Shown in pieces: positions 26,323 to 35,978 of a stretch of DNA of 64,000 nucleotides. How positions within the stretch are numbered: position 1 is the first letter of the stretch; each line of letters starts with the position of its first letter. A program made the position numbers and the translations under genes. The notes under the pieces are model-generated. The model did no database searches, was not told the origin of the DNA, and saw nothing but the letters and a program-made list of their open reading frames with translations. The stretch lies in NCBI RefSeq assembly GCF_022014495.1, contig NZ_JAKLSQ010000011.1:1-64000 (forward strand). The letters run 5' to 3'. The stretch is from Sandaracinobacteroides sayramensis (GTDB taxonomy: Bacteria > Pseudomonadota > Alphaproteobacteria > Sphingomonadales > Sphingomonadaceae).

Positions 26323-29300
26323 TCACCCCCCCGCCGCGATCCACAAATCCAGGCTCCCCGCCGCCAGCGGCTTCGGCAAAACCGCCACGCCTGCCGCCGC
26401 CGCCCGCTCAGCGGTGGCGGGCGAGGTATCGGCGGTCACCAGCGCCACCCGCAGCCCCGGGTTCCGCGCGCGCAACGCCGCGATCAGCGCCAGCCCGTCC
26501 GCCAGCGGCTGTCCGTCCGCGCCATTGCCCAGATGGAAATCCACCAGCGCCAGTTCCGCGCCTTCCAGCAGGTTCCGCGCCTCTCGCGCATTACCGGCCA
26601 CCGCCACCCGATGGCCGCCGGTCTCCAGCAGGGCCTTTGTCGCGGCAAGAATCATCGGATCGTCGTCCACCACCAGAATGCGCCGGGCGCCGGGCGCGAC
26701 AACCGCCGGGCGGGCGATGCTTTCCGAAGGCGCCCCCCCCTCCAGCGTTGGCAATCGAACGCCGAAGACGCTGCCCTTCCCCACCGCCGACCGCAGCGTC
26801 ACCCGCGCGCCGATCAGCTGCGCCGTGCGCTCGACGATGGCGAGCCCAAGCCCCATCCCCGCCTCGCCCCCCGTGCCCAGCCGCTCGAACTCGCGGAAGA
26901 TCGCCGCATGCTTGTCGGCCGGGATTCCATGGCCGCTGTCCACCACTTCGATGGCCACCAGCCCGTCCCGCGAGCGAACGCCGATCAGCACCCCGCCGCG
27001 ATCGGTGTAGCGAATGGCGTTGGAGACGAAATTGTGCAGGATGGAGCGCAGCAAACCCGGATCCGTGCGAACCGAAGGATTGCCCGGCCCCACCCGCAGC
27101 GACAGCCCCTTCTCCGCCGCCAGCGGCCGGAAATTCTCGGCGATTTCCAGCAGCATCGACCGAACCGCGACTGGCTTCGGGTCTGGCTCCACCCCGCCCG
27201 CGTCCAGCTTCGATATGTCCAGCAGCGCCCGCAACAGGCTTTCCGCCGCCGCGATCGACTGGTCGATCCGCTCGGCATGCGGATTGCCCCCCAGCTCGCG
27301 CCCCAGCGCCGCGCTGAACAGCCTCGCGGCGTGCAGCGGCTGCAGCAGATCGTGGCTGGCCGCCGCCAGAAAACGCGTCTTGTCGCGCGTCGCCAGCGCC
27401 AGCTCCCGGTTTGCGGCGGAGAGTTCGGCGGTGCGCGCCATCACCCGGCTTTCCAGTTCCGCCCGCGCCTGCTCCAGCTCGGCCAGCGCCGTCGCCTCGG
27501 CGGTGGTGTCGGTGAAGCACATCACATAGCCGCCGCCCGGCATCGGCCCGCCCACCGTCTTCAGCACCCGGCCGTCGTCGCGCATGCGCTCGAAACTGTG
27601 CGGCACGCCGCGCCTCAGATGGTTCAGCCGCCGCGCCACATGCGCCTCCACCTCGCCGGGGCCGCATTCGCCGCGCATGGCGTTGAAGCGGATCAGGTCG
27701 GCAACCGGCGCCCCCACGCGCACCATGCCTTCGGGATAGCCGAACAGCTCCAGATAGCGGCTGTTCCAGGCGATCAGCCGCAGATCGCCATCCACCACGC
27801 TCACGCCGGGGTCGATATTCTCCAGCGTCTGCGCCAGCAGCCCCTTGGAAAAATTGAGGCTCTGCCCGGTCGCGTCCAGCATCCGCGCCACATCGTCATG
27901 GCTCAGCCGCGTGCCCACCAGCGCAGAGGCCATCAGCACGCGGGCCGATGGCGCCCCCACCACGCTGGCGATCAGCCGCTCCGCCCGCAGCGCGTCCGCC
28001 CGCCCGATGCCGCGCTCCGCCGGCAGGTCTCCGAAGGCTTCGGCCGCCATCTCCTCACCGACGAAGCGGCCGACGAAGGCGCGCAGGCCGCCGATATCGC
28101 CGATGCCGCCGGCCTCCGCACCGCCGGTCGCCGCCACCCGCCCCTCGCCCGGCTGCCGCCGCGCCGCGACCAGCGCATGGACCGCGAGATTGGCGCCCAG
28201 GCTCCACAGCACGCCATGCACCAGCGGCCCCGCCGTGCCGATGCCCAGCAGCCGCTGCGGATCGGCCCATGTGTCCGCCATCGCCGCCATCCACGCCGCC
28301 GGCAGGATCGGCGGCAGGGCCAGCGTGAACACCCACAGCAACAACCCCACCCCCAGCCCCGCCATCGCCGGAACCGGGTCGCGATTGGCTCCGCGCACCG
28401 CCAGCAGCAGCAGCGGCGCGAACTGCGCCATGCCGGCAAAAGCAATCAAGCCGATGGAGGCCAGCGGCCGGTCGGCGGCGATACCCAGCGCCCACAGCAG
28501 CGCCAGCGCGATGATCACCACGATGGAGGCCCGGCGGATCAGCAACTGGTTGCGCCCGACATGCGCGGAATCCGCAAACCTCCGGCTGCGCAGCAATATG
28601 GGGGCGATGAGGTCGTTCGAAACCATGGTGGCGAGCGCGATGGTCTCCACCATCGCCGTCGCGGCGGAAAAGCCGCCCAGGAAGGCCAGCAGCGTGAACA
28701 GCCGCGAATCAATGCTCATCGGCAGGGAAAGCACGAACAGGTCCGGCTGGGAGCCGGGCGGCAGCAGCGCCTGCCCGGCGATGGTGATCGGCACCACCGC
28801 CACGCTCATGGCCGCCAGATAGAGGATGAAGGGAACCCGCGCGCGGCGGATGTCCCCCGGCGCCCGCGCCTCGATCACGCTGGCGTAGAATTGCCGCGGC
28901 AGGCAGAGGATCGCCGCCATGGAGATCAGCAGGATCACCGCCATGTCGAGGCCCAGCGCCTCCAGCCGGAAGCCGGCGGAGAAGGCCTCCATCCCCGCCT
29001 CCCGCTGCTCCGGCGAGGCGTTCAGCAGCAGCGCCGCCGCCAGCCCGGCGATGCCCAGAAAGGCGGCCAGCTTCACCACCGATTCCAGCGCCGTCGAATA
29101 GACGATGCCCTCGTTCCGCCCCGCCGCGTCGTAGCGCCGCGTGCCGAACAGCATGGCGAAGGCCGCCAGCGTCACCGCGCTCGCCGTCATGATGGCAGCG
29201 ATGCCCGGCGCGCCGGTGATCGCCACGAAGGCATTGCCCACCGAGCGGAGCTGCAAGGCGATATAGGGGATGATCCCGAAGGTCGCCGTCACCGTCACCA

Positions 29301-29652
29301 GCGCCGCCAGCCCTCGGCTTTTCCCGAAGCGGGAGCCGATGAAATCGGAAATGGTGGTGGAGCCCTCGGCCCGCACTTCCGACACCAGCGCCTCCAGAAA
29401 GCGCGGCGCGAACAGGAACACCAGGGCCGGCCCCAGATAGATGGGCAGATAGGCCCAGCCTTGCGTCGCCGCGCTGCCGACGGCGCCGTAAAGCGTCCAG
29501 CTCGTGCAATAGACGCCCAGCGAAAGCGCGTAGGCCGCGCCCCGCATCGGGTGCACCGCCATGGAGTCGCGCCGCCGCTCCACCCAGGCGGCGACCGCGA
29601 ACAGCATCACGGCAAAGGCAATGGCGCCCGCGGCGGGGCCGATGGGGTGCAA
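26323..29652 (-). CDS. crbS: Sodium/solute symporter-hybrid histidine kinase, CrbS-like
   Basis: This is a 1109-residue protein. The first half is an SLC5 symporter with about twelve helices (YALSLGVYCTSWTLYGAVG, STTISDFIGSRFGKSRGLAAL). A STAC-like linker follows (RFVGEEMAAEAFGDLPAERGI), then a PAS domain (LENIDPGVSVVDGDLRLIAW). The HisKA domain has its phospho-histidine at 767 in ASHDLLQPLHAAR. An HATPase follows (GHGIPADKHAAIFREFERLG ... GMGLGLAIV), and a final receiver (ILVVDDDPMILAAT, ALVDFHLG) gives it hybrid form. The start is TTG 29652, with AGGAAAGGGAGAGG upstream; no ATG fits better. Known CrbS kinases control acetate use through CrbR, whose gene is convergent here. Confidence 0.88.
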   Translation of the reverse strand: MHPIGPAAGAIAFAVMLFAVAAWVERRRDSMAVHPMRGAAYALSLGVYCTSWTLYGAVGSAATQGWAYLPIYLGPALVFLFAPRFLEALVSEVRAEGSTTISDFIGSRFGKSRGLAALVTVTATFGIIPYIALQLRSVGNAFVAITGAPGIAAIMTASAVTLAAFAMLFGTRRYDAAGRNEGIVYSTALESVVKLAAFLGIAGLAAALLLNASPEQREAGMEAFSAGFRLEALGLDMAVILLISMAAILCLPRQFYASVIEARAPGDIRRARVPFILYLAAMSVAVVPITIAGQALLPPGSQPDLFVLSLPMSIDSRLFTLLAFLGGFSAATAMVETIALATMVSNDLIAPILLRSRRFADSAHVGRNQLLIRRASIVVIIALALLWALGIAADRPLASIGLIAFAGMAQFAPLLLLAVRGANRDPVPAMAGLGVGLLLWVFTLALPPILPAAWMAAMADTWADPQRLLGIGTAGPLVHGVLWSLGANLAVHALVAARRQPGEGRVAATGGAEAGGIGDIGGLRAFVGRFVGEEMAAEAFGDLPAERGIGRADALRAERLIASVVGAPSARVLMASALVGTRLSHDDVARMLDATGQSLNFSKGLLAQTLENIDPGVSVVDGDLRLIAWNSRYLELFGYPEGMVRVGAPVADLIRFNAMRGECGPGEVEAHVARRLNHLRRGVPHSFERMRDDGRVLKTVGGPMPGGGYVMCFTDTTAEATALAELEQARAELESRVMARTAELSAANRELALATRDKTRFLAAASHDLLQPLHAARLFSAALGRELGGNPHAERIDQSIAAAESLLRALLDISKLDAGGVEPDPKPVAVRSMLLEIAENFRPLAAEKGLSLRVGPGNPSVRTDPGLLRSILHNFVSNAIRYTDRGGVLIGVRSRDGLVAIEVVDSGHGIPADKHAAIFREFERLGTGGEAGMGLGLAIVERTAQLIGARVTLRSAVGKGSVFGVRLPTLEGGAPSESIARPAVVAPGARRILVVDDDPMILAATKALLETGGHRVAVAGNAREARNLLEGAELALVDFHLGNGADGQPLADGLALIAALRARNPGLRVALVTADTSPATAERAAAAGVAVLPKPLAAGSLDLWIAAGG

Positions 29653-29807
29653 GGCCTCTCCCTTTCCTGTTCTTTCTCCGCTGATTGCCGGGTCGCCGCG
29701 CGGATCACAAGCGGCTTTGGCGGCCGGTTGCCCTTCCCTGCCGCATCGGTGAAACTTTCGCCGGGCAGGATCGCTTGTCCGAAGATGGACAGGACAGGAG
29801 AGCGACG

Positions 29808-30236
29808 ATGGAAATCAGGCGCAAGGGCTCGGTCGGCTGGACCGGCGGGCTTCGCGACGGCAAGGGCGCGATCAGCACGGAAAGCGGCGCGCTCGAACAC
29901 TATCCCTATGGCTTCGCGACCCGCTTCGAAGGCCTGAAGGGCAGCAACCCCGAGGAGCTTCTGGCGGCCGCGCACGCCGCCTGCTTCACCATGTCCCTGA
30001 CGCTGACGCTGGAAAAGGCCGGCTTCAAGGCCGATCGTCTGGACACCAGCGCGGTAGTCACGCTGACGGACGAAGGCGGCGGCTTCAGCATCCCGAAGGT
30101 GGCGCTGTCGGTCACCGGCGAGGTGCCGGGGCTCGACGCCGCGCAATTCCAGGAACTGGCTTCCACCGCCGAGCGCAACTGCCCGGTCTCGAAGCTGTTC
30201 CGCGCGGAGATCTCGCTGGAATCCAGCCTCGGCTAG
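29808..30236 (+). CDS. osmC: OsmC-family peroxiredoxin-like protein
   Basis: The protein has 142 residues starting MEIRRKGSVGWTGG, with AGGAG 9 bases before the ATG. The two reactive cysteines of the OsmC/Ohr family are present: one in AAAHAACFTMSLTLTLEKAG (about residue 61) and one in TAERNCPVSKLF (about 125). The arginine-bearing N-terminus and the length match OsmC rather than Ohr. Family members reduce organic hydroperoxides, dependent on lipoyl or other thiol donors, in the cytosol. The gene stands alone, and a strong hairpin follows it. Confidence 0.9.
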   Translation: MEIRRKGSVGWTGGLRDGKGAISTESGALEHYPYGFATRFEGLKGSNPEELLAAAHAACFTMSLTLTLEKAGFKADRLDTSAVVTLTDEGGGFSIPKVALSVTGEVPGLDAAQFQELASTAERNCPVSKLFRAEISLESSLG

Positions 30237-30254
30237 ATTCATTTCCGCATGGGT

Positions 30255-30285
30255 TTCCGGTCCTGCTGTTCCAGCAGGACCGGAA
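30255..30285. terminator. Strong hairpin between convergent osmC and hutC
   Basis: A perfect 13-bp stem (30255-30267 with 30273-30285) closes a 5-base loop. The T run on the plus side is only three residues a few bases later, so it is a weak intrinsic terminator at best. Its place between two convergent stop codons suggests it serves both. Confidence 0.65.
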
Positions 30286-30291
30286 CATGCT

Positions 30292-30993
30292 TTAACCGCG
30301 CGGCGCCGGGCCGAAACGGGCGACCATGTCATAGGAATCGCCCGGGAAAAGCTGGCGGACGAAGGTGATCCCTTCGCCCAGCCGCCAGGTCCGGCGCTCG
30401 ACGCAGAGGCAAGGCGTGCCAGCCGGAACCGCCAGCGCGGCGGCCTCGGCCTCGCTGGCGCCCACCGCCAGAATGCGGGTTTCGGCCTCGGTCCAGGGCA
30501 CATGCGCCAGCAACCAGCTTCCCGGCGGCTGCGCTTCGAAATCCGCTTCCAGCGCCGCCGGAACGGCCTCGGCGCTGATCAGCCGCTGTTCCAGCGCAAA
30601 GGGCAGGCCGTCCGCCTGGTGCACGCCTTCCAGTTGCAGCAGCCGGCGCGCCTGCGCCACCAGCCCGGCGTCGGCCACAGCCGCCGGGCGCAGCCGCCGC
30701 CCGGTCAGGCGAAAGGCGTGGCGCCGGCCGCTGGCTGTCAGTTGCTGCGCCAGATCGGGGATATCCAGCACCATCGAATGCAGGCGCGGGCGGGCGACGA
30801 AGCTGCCCGCCTTCTTCCGCCGCTCCACCAGCCCCGCCACCGCCAGCGCCGACAGCGCCTTGTTCACCGTCATCCGCGCGCAGCCGTAATGCGCCATCAG
30901 CGCCTGCTCGGTCGGCAGCCGCTCGCCCGGCGCCAGCTCGCCGGAGAGAATGCGGGCTTCGAAATCCTGCCGGATACGCTCGTGCAGCGTCAC
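30292..30993 (-). CDS. hutC: Histidine utilisation repressor
   Basis: This is a 233-residue GntR-family regulator with a HutC-type ligand domain. The start is a GTG at 30993 overlapping the hutF stop (GTGA). The N-terminal winged helix reads LHERIRQDFEARILSGELAP ... RLPTEQALMAHYGCARMTVNKALSALAVAGL. The C-terminal UTRA domain (about 95-230) ends in ITFVRQLFPGDSYDMVARFG, typical of HutC. HutC represses hut genes until urocanate binds. It is co-transcribed with hutF, and a perfect TGTATATACA palindrome lies between the two divergent hut operons. Confidence 0.92.
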   Translation of the reverse strand: MTLHERIRQDFEARILSGELAPGERLPTEQALMAHYGCARMTVNKALSALAVAGLVERRKKAGSFVARPRLHSMVLDIPDLAQQLTASGRRHAFRLTGRRLRPAAVADAGLVAQARRLLQLEGVHQADGLPFALEQRLISAEAVPAALEADFEAQPPGSWLLAHVPWTEAETRILAVGASEAEAAALAVPAGTPCLCVERRTWRLGEGITFVRQLFPGDSYDMVARFGPAPRG

Positions 30994-32357
30994 GCCAGCA
31001 GCCCGGAGAGAGTCGCCCGATAGCGCGCCACCACCTCGTCGCGCCGCACATGCCGGCCGCCGGCAACCTGCTTCCGCCCTCGCCGCCAGACGCAATCGAT
31101 CCCGCCCCGGCCGGCCGCGAAGATCAGGCCGTCCAGCAAGGCTTCGGGCGCGCGCTCCGCCAGCGAGGGGTGGCCGATGTTCAGGCTGACGGCGTCGAAG
31201 GGCAACCCCACTTCCAGCCCCGCCGCCACGCCCAGAGCCTGCGCCCCGCCCGCCAGAGCGCCCGCGAACAGGTCGGCCCCGGTCGAATGCCCAGCCCCCC
31301 GCGCCAGCCGGTTCCGCCCGCGATGCAGCAAGCGCTGGCCATATTCCAGCAGCCGCAATTCCTCGGTCATGTCGATCCGCACATTGGAATCGCTGCCGAA
31401 TCCGAACCGCCCGCCGGCTTCCAGAAAGGCTTCCGCCGGAAACAGCCCGTCGCCCAGATTGGCCTCGGTGATGGGGCAAAGCCCCGCCACCGCGCCGCTC
31501 CTGGCCAGCGCCAAAGTCTCGGCTTCCGTCATGTGCGTCGCGTGCACCAGACACCAACTCGGGCCGACATCGGTCTCCCCCAGCAACCACTCCACCGGCC
31601 GCCGGCCGGACCAGCGCAGGCAATCCTCCACCTCCTTCACCTGCTCGGCGATATGGATGTGGATCGGCCGCCCCCGCGCCAGGCTTTCCAGCGCCGCCAG
31701 TTCGGCGGGCGTCACCGCCCGCAGGCTGTGCGGCGCCACCCCCACCACCACGTCGGGAAGCCGCGCCGCCAACTCGTCCAGCCGCACCAGAAGGCGCTGG
31801 AACCCATCCAGATCGTGCAGGAAGCGCCGCTGCCCGGCGGTCGGCGCCTGCCCGCCGAAACCCGAATGGGCGTAGAAAACCGGCAGCAGCGTCAGGCCGA
31901 TCCCCGTCTCGGCGGCCGCGTGCAGGATGGCGCCCGCCATCTCCGCCGCATGGCGGTAGGGCCGCCCGTCCGCCGCATGGTGCAGATAATGGAATTCGCC
32001 CACGCGGGTGAAGCCGCTCTCCAGCATCTCCACCTGCGCCATGGCGGCGATCGCCCCCACATCGTCGGGGGTCAGCCGGTCGAGGAAGCGGTACATCAGC
32101 TCGCGCCAGGTCCAGAAACTGTCGTCGCCAGCTCCCCGCACCTCGGCCAGCCCGGCCATCGCCCGCTGGAAGGCGTGGCTGTGCAGATTGGGCAGGCCGG
32201 GGATCAGAGCGCCATGCCGCTCGTCGCCACTTTCCGCCGCGACACCCGCCTGCACCGAAGCCACCAGCCCGTCCGCCAGCGCCACGCGCACATCCCGCGC
32301 CCAGCCGGCGGGCAGCAGCGCCGCCCCGAAATGCAAAGCCTGAACCGCCCCAGCCAT
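30990..32357 (-). CDS. hutF: Formimidoylglutamate deiminase
   Basis: This is a 455-residue member of the amidohydrolase superfamily; start ATG 32357 has GGGAGAAG 5 bases upstream. Metal-binding [11 protein letters not shown] (about 58-68), [15 protein letters not shown], the conserved HATHMTEAE and the catalytic aspartate in [17 protein letters not shown] are all visible. It converts N-formimidoyl-L-glutamate to N-formyl-L-glutamate and ammonia. With HutG in the divergent operon it gives the five-step route that ends in glutamate and formate, rather than the formamide route. It overlaps hutC by 4 bases. Confidence 0.93.
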   Translation of the reverse strand: MAGAVQALHFGAALLPAGWARDVRVALADGLVASVQAGVAAESGDERHGALIPGLPNLHSHAFQRAMAGLAEVRGAGDDSFWTWRELMYRFLDRLTPDDVGAIAAMAQVEMLESGFTRVGEFHYLHHAADGRPYRHAAEMAGAILHAAAETGIGLTLLPVFYAHSGFGGQAPTAGQRRFLHDLDGFQRLLVRLDELAARLPDVVVGVAPHSLRAVTPAELAALESLARGRPIHIHIAEQVKEVEDCLRWSGRRPVEWLLGETDVGPSWCLVHATHMTEAETLALARSGAVAGLCPITEANLGDGLFPAEAFLEAGGRFGFGSDSNVRIDMTEELRLLEYGQRLLHRGRNRLARGAGHSTGADLFAGALAGGAQALGVAAGLEVGLPFDAVSLNIGHPSLAERAPEALLDGLIFAAGRGGIDCVWRRGRKQVAGGRHVRRDEVVARYRATLSGLLA

Positions 32358-32379
32358 CGACTTCTCCCACCGCCTTTTT

Positions 32380-32389
32380 TGTATATACA
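32380..32389. promoter_or_regulatory. HutC operator candidate
   Basis: TGTATATACA is a perfect 10-bp palindrome, 23 bases from the hutF start and 55 from the hutI start, in an AT-rich patch of the short divergent gap. HutC proteins are known to bind TGTA-n-TACA type sites, so this is the likely operator of both hut operons. Confidence 0.75.
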
Positions 32390-32443
32390 TTATCGAAAAG
32401 CGGTGCAATCATGCCACCTGCATCCAGCGGGGGAGTCGAACGC

Positions 32444-33643
32444 ATGCAATGCGACAGGCTGTGGACCAACGCGCGCCTCGCGACGATGGCCGGCCCTGCG
32501 CTCGGCATAATCGAAAAGGCGGCGCTGGCGATCGAAGGCGGCCGCATCGTCTACGCCGGCCCGGCGGCCGACGCCCCCCGCTTCGCGCCACGCGAAAGCA
32601 TCGACTGCGAGGGCCGCTGGATCACCCCCGGCCTCGTCGACTGCCACACCCATCTCATCCACGGCGGCGACCGCGCGCATGAATTCGAACTGCGCCTGCA
32701 AGGCGCCAGCTATGAGGAGATCGCCCGCGCCGGCGGCGGAATCCTCTCCACCATGCGGGCGACCCGCGCCGCGACCGAGGCCGATCTCGTCGCCACCGCC
32801 TTCCCCCGCCTCGACGCGCTGATCGCCGAGGGCGCCACCACGGTCGAAGTGAAATCCGGCTATGGCCTGAACCTCCTGACGGAAGCCCGCATGCTGCGCG
32901 CCGCCCGGCATTTGGGGCAGGTGCGGCCGGTCTCCATCGCCACAACCTTCCTCGGCGCCCACGCCCTGCCGCCCGAATATGCCGGCGACGCGGACGGCTA
33001 TATCGACCACATCGTCAGCCATATGCTGCCCGCCATCGCCGCCGAGGGCCTAGCCGACGCGGTGGACGCCTTCTGCGAAGGCATAGGCTTCACCCCGGCC
33101 CAGACCGAGCGGATCTTCAACGCCGCCCACGCCCATGACCTGCCGGTGAAGCTGCACGCCGAACAGCTTTCCAACCAGCATGGTGCCGCCCTCGCCGCCC
33201 GCCACCAGGCCCTTTCGGCCGACCATCTGGAGCATCTGGACGAAGCCGGAGTCGCCGCCATGGCGCAATCCGGCACCGTCGCCACGCTGCTGCCCGGCGC
33301 CTTCTACTTCATGCGCGAAACGAAGCGGCCGCCCATCGCCGCCCTGCGCGCGGCCCATGTCCCCATCGCGCTCGCCACCGACTGCAACCCCGGCACCTCC
33401 CCCCTCACCTCGCCGCTGCTGGTAATGAACATGGGTGCCACCCTCTTCCGCCTGACGGTGGAGGAATGCCTGCTGGGCGTCACGCTGAACGCCGCCCGCG
33501 CCCTCGGCCGCTCGGGCGAAATCGGCACGCTCGAAGCCGGCAAGCGCGCCGACTTCGCCATCTGGTCCATCGAGCGCCCGGCGGAGCTTGTCTACCGCAT
33601 GGGCTTCAATCCCCTCCACGCCCGCGTCTGGAACGGCCTATGA
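32444..33643 (+). CDS. hutI: Imidazolonepropionase
   Basis: This is a 399-residue amidohydrolase starting [15 protein letters not shown], with GGGGGAG 8 bases before the ATG (an upstream ATG at 32411 lacks a ribosome site). Metal ligands are in [22 protein letters not shown]; further signatures are [39 protein letters not shown], and the zinc aspartate in [15 protein letters not shown]. It opens 4-imidazolone-5-propionate to N-formimidoylglutamate. It is first in the hutI-hutH-hutG-hutU operon and overlaps hutH by 4 bases. Confidence 0.95.
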   Translation: MQCDRLWTNARLATMAGPALGIIEKAALAIEGGRIVYAGPAADAPRFAPRESIDCEGRWITPGLVDCHTHLIHGGDRAHEFELRLQGASYEEIARAGGGILSTMRATRAATEADLVATAFPRLDALIAEGATTVEVKSGYGLNLLTEARMLRAARHLGQVRPVSIATTFLGAHALPPEYAGDADGYIDHIVSHMLPAIAAEGLADAVDAFCEGIGFTPAQTERIFNAAHAHDLPVKLHAEQLSNQHGAALAARHQALSADHLEHLDEAGVAAMAQSGTVATLLPGAFYFMRETKRPPIAALRAAHVPIALATDCNPGTSPLTSPLLVMNMGATLFRLTVEECLLGVTLNAARALGRSGEIGTLEAGKRADFAIWSIERPAELVYRMGFNPLHARVWNGL

Positions 33644-35160
33644 TCACGCTTGCCCCCGGCCATGTGCCGCTTTCCCAATGGGCCGCCATCTACCGCGGCG
33701 CCCCCTTCCGGCTGGACCCGCAATCCGGCGCCGCCGTCCGGAAGGGCGCGCAGGCCATCGAGCGCATTCTGGCGAAGGGCGAGCCGGTTTATGGAATCAA
33801 CACCGGCTTCGGAAAGCTCGCCAGCGTCCGCATCGCCGACGAAGACCTCGCCACCCTCCAGCGCAACATCGTGCTCAGCCACGCCGCCGGCACCGGCGCG
33901 CCCTCCCCCACTGCCGTCGTGCGGCTGATGCTGGCGCTGAAGCTCGCCAGCCTCGCGCAAGGGGCGTCGGGCATCCGCCCGGAAACGCTGGCGCTGATGG
34001 AGGCGATGCTGGAGCGTGGCCTCACGCCCGTCATCCCCGCGCAAGGCTCGGTCGGCGCCAGCGGCGATCTCGCGCCGCTTTCGCACCTCGCCGCGACGCT
34101 GATCGGCGTCGGCGAAATAGACCTTGAAGGCGAACGCCTGCCCGCCGCCGCCGCGCTTTCCCGTGCCGGCCTCGGCCCGCTCACCCTCGGCCCGAAAGAG
34201 GGCCTCGCGCTGTTGAACGGCACGCAATTCTCCACCGCCAACGCGCTCGCCGGCCTGTTCGAGGCGGAACGCCTGTTCCAGTCCGCCCTCGTCACCGGCG
34301 CGCTGTCGACCGAGGCCGCCAAAGGCTCCGACACCCCCTTCGACCCGCGAATCCACGCGCTGCGCCGCCACCGCGGGCAGATCGAGACGGCCGAGGCGCT
34401 GCGCGCGCTGATGGCCGGCTCCGCCATCCGCCAGAGCCACGCCGAGAACGACCCGCGCGTGCAGGACCCTTATTGCCTGCGCTGCCAGCCGCAGGTGATG
34501 GGCGCCGCGCTTGACGTGTTGCGCCAAGCCGCCACCACGCTCGAAATCGAGGCGAACGGAGTCTCCGACAACCCGCTCATCTTCCCCGAAACCGACGAGG
34601 CGCTTTCCGGCGGCAATTTCCACGCCGAACCCGTGGCCTTCGCCGCCGACATGATCGCGCTTTCCATCTGCGAAATCGGCTCGATCGCCGAACGCCGCAT
34701 CGCCATGCTGGTGGACCCGGCGCTTTCCGGCCTGCCGGCTTTCCTCACGCCCCGCCCCGGCCTCAACTCCGGCTTCATGATCCCGCAGGTGACGGCCGCC
34801 GCGCTGGTGTCCGAGAACAAGCAGCGCGCAACGCCGGCCAGCGTCGATTCCATCCCCACCTCGGCCAATCAGGAGGACCATGTGTCGATGGCGGCGCACG
34901 GCGCACGGCGGCTCCTCGAAATGGCGCGCAACGCCGTCGCCGTCATCGGCATCGAATATCTGGCCGCCGCGCAAGGGGTGGATTTCCACGCCCCGCTCAC
35001 CTCCAGCGCGCCGCTGGAATCCGCCCGCGCCCGGCTCCGCGCGCAAGTGCCGACGCTGGCGGACGACCGTCACTTCCACCCCGACATGGAGGCCGCCAAC
35101 GCCCTCATCGCCTCGGGCGCGCTCACATCCATCCATCCGCTACCGGGGGTGCAACAATGA
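33640..35160 (+). CDS. hutH: Histidine ammonia-lyase
   Basis: The protein has 506 residues. The MIO prosthetic group forms from the Ala-Ser-Gly of [14 protein letters not shown] (near residue 140). Other active-site regions seen are [26 protein letters not shown] and the [12 protein letters not shown] block. The enzyme removes ammonia from L-histidine to give urocanate, the inducer of the regulon. Length and motifs match HutH rather than phenylalanine ammonia-lyase. It is joined to both neighbours by ATGA overlaps. Confidence 0.96.
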   Translation: MITLAPGHVPLSQWAAIYRGAPFRLDPQSGAAVRKGAQAIERILAKGEPVYGINTGFGKLASVRIADEDLATLQRNIVLSHAAGTGAPSPTAVVRLMLALKLASLAQGASGIRPETLALMEAMLERGLTPVIPAQGSVGASGDLAPLSHLAATLIGVGEIDLEGERLPAAAALSRAGLGPLTLGPKEGLALLNGTQFSTANALAGLFEAERLFQSALVTGALSTEAAKGSDTPFDPRIHALRRHRGQIETAEALRALMAGSAIRQSHAENDPRVQDPYCLRCQPQVMGAALDVLRQAATTLEIEANGVSDNPLIFPETDEALSGGNFHAEPVAFAADMIALSICEIGSIAERRIAMLVDPALSGLPAFLTPRPGLNSGFMIPQVTAAALVSENKQRATPASVDSIPTSANQEDHVSMAAHGARRLLEMARNAVAVIGIEYLAAAQGVDFHAPLTSSAPLESARARLRAQVPTLADDRHFHPDMEAANALIASGALTSIHPLPGVQQ

Positions 35161-35978
35161 CGACCGACTGGCTGCAAATCCACCGCGGGCAGGCCCCGCT
35201 CATCGTCGCCTTCCCGCATGTCGGCCGCGACCTCGTGCCCGTCTCGCCGCCCTTCCGCTCGGACTGGCTGGCCCGCCGCGACGCCGACTGGTGGGTGGAC
35301 AAGCTCTACGCCTTCGCCGCCGACATGGGCGCCACCACCCTCCACACCCGCATCTCGCGCAGCGTGATCGACTTGAACCGCGACCCCTCCGGCCAGTCGC
35401 TCTACCCGGGGCAGACCACCACCGAACTCTGCCCCACCACCACCTTCGACGGCGACCCGCTCTACGATGGCTCCGGCCCTGACGCGGCCGAAATCGCCCG
35501 CCGCCGCGACCTCTATTTCACCCCCTATCATCAGGCGCTGGAAGCCGAGATCGAGCGGCTGCGCGCCCTCCATCCCCGCGTCGTCCTCTACGACGCGCAC
35601 AGCATCCGCAGCCGCGTCCCCCGCCTGTTCGAGGGAGAACTGCCGCACCTCAACATCGGCACCGACGGCGGCAGCACCTGCGCCCCCGAACTGCGCGCCG
35701 CCTTGGAGGCGGTGGCGCAAAGCAGCGTCTGGACGCATGTGACGGACGGCCGCTTCCGGGGCGGCTGGACCACCCGCCACTACGGCCGCCCGGAACGGGG
35801 CGTCCACGCCATCCAGATGGAACTGGCGATGCGCACCTATCTCGACGAGCCGGAGGCGCTGGGCGAAGCCGACTGGCCCGTCCCCTTCGATCCGGCGCGC
35901 GCCGCCGAGATCGTCGCCACCCTCGCCAAGGTTCTGAAGGCCGCGCTCGCCTTCGCCGACAATGGAAGCGCCCGATGA
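35157..35978 (+). CDS. hutG: N-formylglutamate deformylase
   Basis: This is a 273-residue member of the N-formylglutamate amidohydrolase family. Typical segments are [68 protein letters not shown] with metal-type acidic and histidine residues, and NIGTDGG. It hydrolyses N-formylglutamate to glutamate and formate, the final step after HutF. It overlaps hutH and hutU by 4 bases each. Confidence 0.94.
   Translation: MTTDWLQIHRGQAPLIVAFPHVGRDLVPVSPPFRSDWLARRDADWWVDKLYAFAADMGATTLHTRISRSVIDLNRDPSGQSLYPGQTTTELCPTTTFDGDPLYDGSGPDAAEIARRRDLYFTPYHQALEAEIERLRALHPRVVLYDAHSIRSRVPRLFEGELPHLNIGTDGGSTCAPELRAALEAVAQSSVWTHVTDGRFRGGWTTRHYGRPERGVHAIQMELAMRTYLDEPEALGEADWPVPFDPARAAEIVATLAKVLKAALAFADNGSAR

Noticed and set aside
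26167-29937. A 1256-residue open frame on the plus strand opposite crbS
   Set aside because: It is antisense to a well-supported kinase; its product is arginine/histidine/proline-rich low complexity, typical of GC-rich shadow frames.
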